A stretch of DNA of 64,000 nt, taken from Simiduia sp. 21SJ11W-1. GTDB taxonomy: Bacteria; Pseudomonadota; Gammaproteobacteria; Pseudomonadales; Cellvibrionaceae. Shown in pieces: positions 61,140 to 64,000 of this stretch (positions are counted from its first letter, which is position 1; each line of letters begins with the position of its first letter). Under the pieces are notes generated by a model that was not told where the DNA came from, did no database searches, and saw nothing but the letters and a program-made list of their open reading frames with translations. Made by a program: the position numbers and the translations under genes. The DNA lies in assembly GCF_024138675.1 (NCBI RefSeq), contig NZ_CP090959.1, positions 3,708,001-3,772,000 on the forward strand. The letters run 5' to 3'.

Positions 61140-62687
61140 TTAGCCGCCGTAAGTGTAACTGGACTGAATGCCCAGCGGTAAACCGATAGACCAATAGATC
61201 AACAGGAAGGCCGTCCAGCACACCATAAGGGTGAGAGCGTAGGGCAGCATCAGTGAAATCAACGTGCCTATGCCCGTGCCTTTTACATAACGTTGGGCGT
61301 ACACCACCACCAGCGGGAAGTAAGGCATCAAGGGCGTAATGATGTTGGAGCTGGAATCACCAATGCGATAGGCCGCCTGGGTTAAATCCGGAGAAATACC
61401 AAGCTGCATTAGCATGGGCACCAGAATCGGGCCGATTAACGCCCACTTGGCAGAGGCCGAGCCCACAAACAAATTCACAAAGGCTGTGAGCATAATCATG
61501 CCCACAACTGTCACCGAGGCGGGCAGTGCCAGTTCGCGCAAAGTGTCGGCACCCTTCACCGCCAGCAACGCGCCAATGTTGGAGGTATTAAACGCACTGA
61601 TAAACAGCGAGCAGAAAAATGCCATCACGATGTAGTAGCTCATGCCATCCATCGCCTTGCTCATGGCGTTGATCACATCGCGCGAATTGCTAAAGGAGCC
61701 AGCCATGTAGCCATACACAACGCCGGGTATCACAAACAATAAAAAAATCAGCGGCACAATAGAGTGCATCAAAGGCGCGGCGAAAGAGGCCAGCTCACCA
61801 TTGGGCGCACGCAGCGCCGAAGACTCAGACCAAACTGCCGCCACCAGCAGTGCAACACCCACACCCATAGAGAACAGTGCCCAGCGCAGGGCCGATTTTT
61901 CTTTATCGGTCACTTCGGCAAATTTTGGAATATCTTCCGGATCGCCATCAACTTCCACCTTGGCAAGGCGCGGCTCGATGATTTTATCGTTCAGGTACCA
62001 ACCAATAAGAATCACTAAAATGCTGGATGCGCTGGTGAAAAAATAGTTATTCAAGGGGTTGATCTGAATCGCCGGGTCAACAATTTGCGCGGCACTCTGG
62101 GTGAAACTTTGCAGCAAGGGGTCAATAGCCGAGGGCACGAAGTTAGCGGCAAAACCGCCCGATACACCGGCAAAGGCCGCGGAAATACCCGCCAGCGGGT
62201 GGCGGCCCATGGCGTAGTAAATTACGCCTGCCAGCGGAATCACCAACACGTAGCCTGCATCAGTTGCAGTGTGGCTCACAATGGCCACCAGAATCACGAT
62301 GGGCGTGAGCAAATACTGGGGCGTGCGATCCAGTACACGCTTGATACCGGTATTGATAAAGCCCGAGTGTTCAGCCACACCCACACCCAGCATGGCCACC
62401 AGCACAACACCCAAGGGCGCAAAGCCTGTGAAGGTTTTCACCATATTGGCCAAAAAAGTGGCCAGGGAATCACCGGTTAACTGGTTGTTCACGACAATGG
62501 CCGCGCCGGTGCGCGGGTCTATTTCGCTGAAACTCATACTCGAAAGCAGCCAGCTTAACGTCCATACGATTAACAGCGAGAAGAAGAAAATCATGGCGGG
62601 ATCAGGCAACTTGTTGCCCGTGCGCTCAATCCAGTCCAGTATTTTTTCTAGTTTGGTGTTGGTGCTACCCGAGGTTGTGTCCTGCAC
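61140..62687 (-). CDS. AbgT-family transporter
   Basis: 515 residues with GTG start preceded by AGGAG. AbgT features: LDWIERTGNKLPDPAMIFFFSLLIVW, APLGVVLVAMLGVGVAEHSGFI, ATDAGYVLVIPLAGVIYYAMGRHPLAGISAAFAGVSGGF, the SSNIITPLMPYFPLVVVYAQRY block. Members import p-aminobenzoyl-glutamate or act as sulfonamide/antimetabolite efflux pumps (MtrF/YdaH). No abgAB hydrolase genes are adjacent, so the direction and substrate are open. Confidence 0.92.
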   Translation of the reverse strand: MQDTTSGSTNTKLEKILDWIERTGNKLPDPAMIFFFSLLIVWTLSWLLSSMSFSEIDPRTGAAIVVNNQLTGDSLATFLANMVKTFTGFAPLGVVLVAMLGVGVAEHSGFINTGIKRVLDRTPQYLLTPIVILVAIVSHTATDAGYVLVIPLAGVIYYAMGRHPLAGISAAFAGVSGGFAANFVPSAIDPLLQSFTQSAAQIVDPAIQINPLNNYFFTSASSILVILIGWYLNDKIIEPRLAKVEVDGDPEDIPKFAEVTDKEKSALRWALFSMGVGVALLVAAVWSESSALRAPNGELASFAAPLMHSIVPLIFLLFVIPGVVYGYMAGSFSNSRDVINAMSKAMDGMSYYIVMAFFCSLFISAFNTSNIGALLAVKGADTLRELALPASVTVVGMIMLTAFVNLFVGSASAKWALIGPILVPMLMQLGISPDLTQAAYRIGDSSSNIITPLMPYFPLVVVYAQRYVKGTGIGTLISLMLPYALTLMVCWTAFLLIYWSIGLPLGIQSSYTYGG

Positions 62688-62712
62688 GGCATACTCCTAG
62701 GTTGTGATTATT

Positions 62713-63408
62713 TTAATGTTCATCTGATCGCGTGGGCCTGTGCAATTTGTCGCACAGCGCATGCAAGAAGCCTATGGCTTTGGTATCGGCCTTTGGCAAC
62801 ATCTCCAGCGCCCAGCGCGCCAGCTTGCTCTCTGGCCCATAGCGGTGAGCTTGCAACAAGGCTGAAACTTTCTCCCGCAATGCGCGATATTGTTGCGCAT
62901 CAGACGGTGCTTCAGGCTGTTGCGCTCCTAGCGCCAGGCCCCGCAATTCGTAGGCATAGAGCATAACGGCCTGCGCCAGATTTAGCGACGGGTAAGGCGC
63001 CCCCAGGGCGATATTCGACACCAGATCACACTGGATAACATCGTCGTTAGACAGGCCCGAGGCCTCACAGCCAAATACCACTGCCACGCGGCCCAATGTA
63101 CCCGCCTTATTAGCAAGCACAGGCGCCAGCTCATGGGCGGGCGTGAGGCTTCTGAAGGGGTGGCGGGCTTTGGCCGAGGTGCCGATGCTGAGATCTACAT
63201 CGGCCAGTGCTGCCTGCAGGCTGTCATAATGCCTGGCACCTTCCAGCACATCGGTTGAGCCATGGGCCAAAATGCGTGCCTGCTTTTGGGCGTGGGCCTC
63301 GGTTGCGACCAAGCGCAACTGATGAAAGCCCATTGTCTTTAGCGCCCGGCAACTGGCGCCTACATTTTCGGGCACCGCCGGTGCCACCAGAACAAAAACA
63401 ACGTCCAT
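62713..63408 (-). CDS. LasT/TrmJ-like SPOUT RNA methyltransferase
   Basis: 231 residues from the ATG with GAGAG upstream; longer N-terminal versions run antisense into pyruvate kinase and are rejected. SPOUT knot motifs: VAPAVPENVGASCRALKTMGF, VVFGCEASGLSNDD and YPSLNLAQAVMLYAYEL. The opening and AHGSTDVLEGA resemble E. coli LasT more than TrmJ. Expected to methylate a ribose in tRNA or rRNA. Heads a leftward cluster with AbgT and the WHy lipoprotein (25- and 29-base gaps). Confidence 0.85.
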   Translation of the reverse strand: MDVVFVLVAPAVPENVGASCRALKTMGFHQLRLVATEAHAQKQARILAHGSTDVLEGARHYDSLQAALADVDLSIGTSAKARHPFRSLTPAHELAPVLANKAGTLGRVAVVFGCEASGLSNDDVIQCDLVSNIALGAPYPSLNLAQAVMLYAYELRGLALGAQQPEAPSDAQQYRALREKVSALLQAHRYGPESKLARWALEMLPKADTKAIGFLHALCDKLHRPTRSDEH

Positions 63409-63522
63409 AGTATTCACTCTCTCAATGCCCGCTATTCTACTGCGATTAACAAGCCCTGGGGTATTTTGCGCACCTCTGGGCTCTGCTAGGCTGTGGGCAC
63501 TCCTTGCTCGATGGAACCCAGC

Positions 63523-64000
63523 ATGCGCAAAACAAAAATCATCTGCACCATTGGCCCGGCCACAGAAAGCTTTGACATGCTGGAGAAGCTCGCCCACGCC
63601 GGCATGAATGTGGCGCGGCTGAATATGTCCCACGGCGACCACACAAGCCATACCCGGGTGATAAAAGCCATCAAGCGCTTGAACAAGCAGCTCGCACACC
63701 CGGTGGCCATTTTGCTAGACACCCAAGGCCCCGAGATTCGCACCGGCGAGCGCGATAACGACCTCAACCTGCAAACCGGCGATGTTATTTCGGTAGTAGC
63801 CCGCGGCACCCAGGATGTTGAAGAGCACTCGCTGATGGTCAACTACGCAGATCTCATAGAAGACATGGATGTAGGCGACAAGCTCACCGTAGACAACGGC
63901 CTGATCAACCTGGAAATTCTGGAAAAGCACGAGCGCACGATGCGCTGCAAGGTTATAGACGGCGGCATTTTAAAGAGCAAGCGTCACGTGAACCTGCCCG
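63523..64000 (+). CDS. pyk: Pyruvate kinase, N-terminal part (cut by right edge)
   Basis: The frame is open to the end of the window (159 codons). N-terminal pyruvate-kinase sequence: MRKTKIICTIGPATES, AGMNVARLNMSHGDHTSH, AILLDTQGPEIRTGE and the start of the B domain (VDNGLINLEI). An in-frame ATG four codons earlier (63511) is possible. Converts PEP plus ADP to pyruvate plus ATP. Divergent from the methyltransferase gene with a 114-base gap. Confidence 0.95.
   Translation, partial: MRKTKIICTIGPATESFDMLEKLAHAGMNVARLNMSHGDHTSHTRVIKAIKRLNKQLAHPVAILLDTQGPEIRTGERDNDLNLQTGDVISVVARGTQDVEEHSLMVNYADLIEDMDVGDKLTVDNGLINLEILEKHERTMRCKVIDGGILKSKRHVNLP

Overview
The window reads as a chromosomal segment of a marine, polymer-degrading gammaproteobacterium, probably of the Cellvibrionales (Cellvibrio/Saccharophagus/Teredinibacter/Simiduia-like). 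The lineage is inferred from the gene content: TonB-dependent receptors (TBDRs) beside secreted hydrolases, a TBDR-linked flavin halogenase cassette, AceK, an AraC-type ArgR, and a DnaT-like/lambda-P-like pair. No rRNA or tRNA gene was seen to confirm it. Both edges cut genes: an EAL phosphodiesterase on the left and a pyruvate kinase on the right.

Layout. (1) 1-424: end of an EAL-domain c-di-GMP phosphodiesterase. (2) 467-13536: a coherent cyanophycin (multi-L-arginyl-poly-L-aspartate) utilisation locus. Leftward it holds a TBDR, a YfcC-type inner-membrane transporter, an isoaspartyl dipeptidase, an ArgR-type AraC regulator, an exported cyanophycinase and two arginine N-succinyltransferase-family proteins. 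Apart from the TBDR, which a hairpin separates, these are coupled by overlaps of a few bases. Rightward it holds aspartase and a second secreted cyanophycinase with a PPC domain. Together they could take the polymer to beta-Asp-Arg, then Asp and Arg, then fumarate plus ammonia and the succinylarginine (AST) route. (3) 13981-15246: glyA. (4) 15610-30250: an alpha-glucan uptake and degradation locus with a TBDR, two flavin-dependent halogenase-like proteins, a DUF6445-like putative 2OG-Fe(II) oxygenase, GH13, GH31, a GH13 lipoprotein and an esterase. CG-centred palindromes of LacI-operator type precede both the TBDR and the first glycosidase. (5) 30295-34065: a COG0523 metallochaperone GTPase and a secreted lipase-like hydrolase with a hexanucleotide microsatellite. 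(6) 34146-34406: a gene-free, highly folded element with a long outer stem and two diverged internal units that show compensatory changes. (7) 34570-46386: small membrane proteins, an XRE autoregulatory pair, an Lrp/methionine gamma-lyase pair, YqjD/E/K-like envelope proteins, an AI-2E exporter-family protein, a diguanylate cyclase, RadA, an orphan prepilin, a triple-domain DnaT-like protein with a lambda-P-like helicase loader, and a Bax-like glucosaminidase. (8) 46412-46710: a 52-bp tandem repeat array, then a bidirectional terminator and a cold-shock gene. (9) 47136-64000: housekeeping and accessory metabolism, including a polysaccharide deacetylase, AceK, PilZ, ParC, a GltB-like FMN protein, acetolactate synthase, PutP, an AbgT transporter, a WHy-domain lipoprotein, a LasT-like methyltransferase and pyruvate kinase.

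The most interesting items are the complete cyanophycin locus, whose isoaspartyl dipeptidase has a remodelled metal site; the halogenase/oxygenase cassette inside a starch-type locus; the covarying folded element near 34.3 kb; and the DnaT x3/P-like replication pair. All calls come from reading motifs and context by eye; no database search was run.
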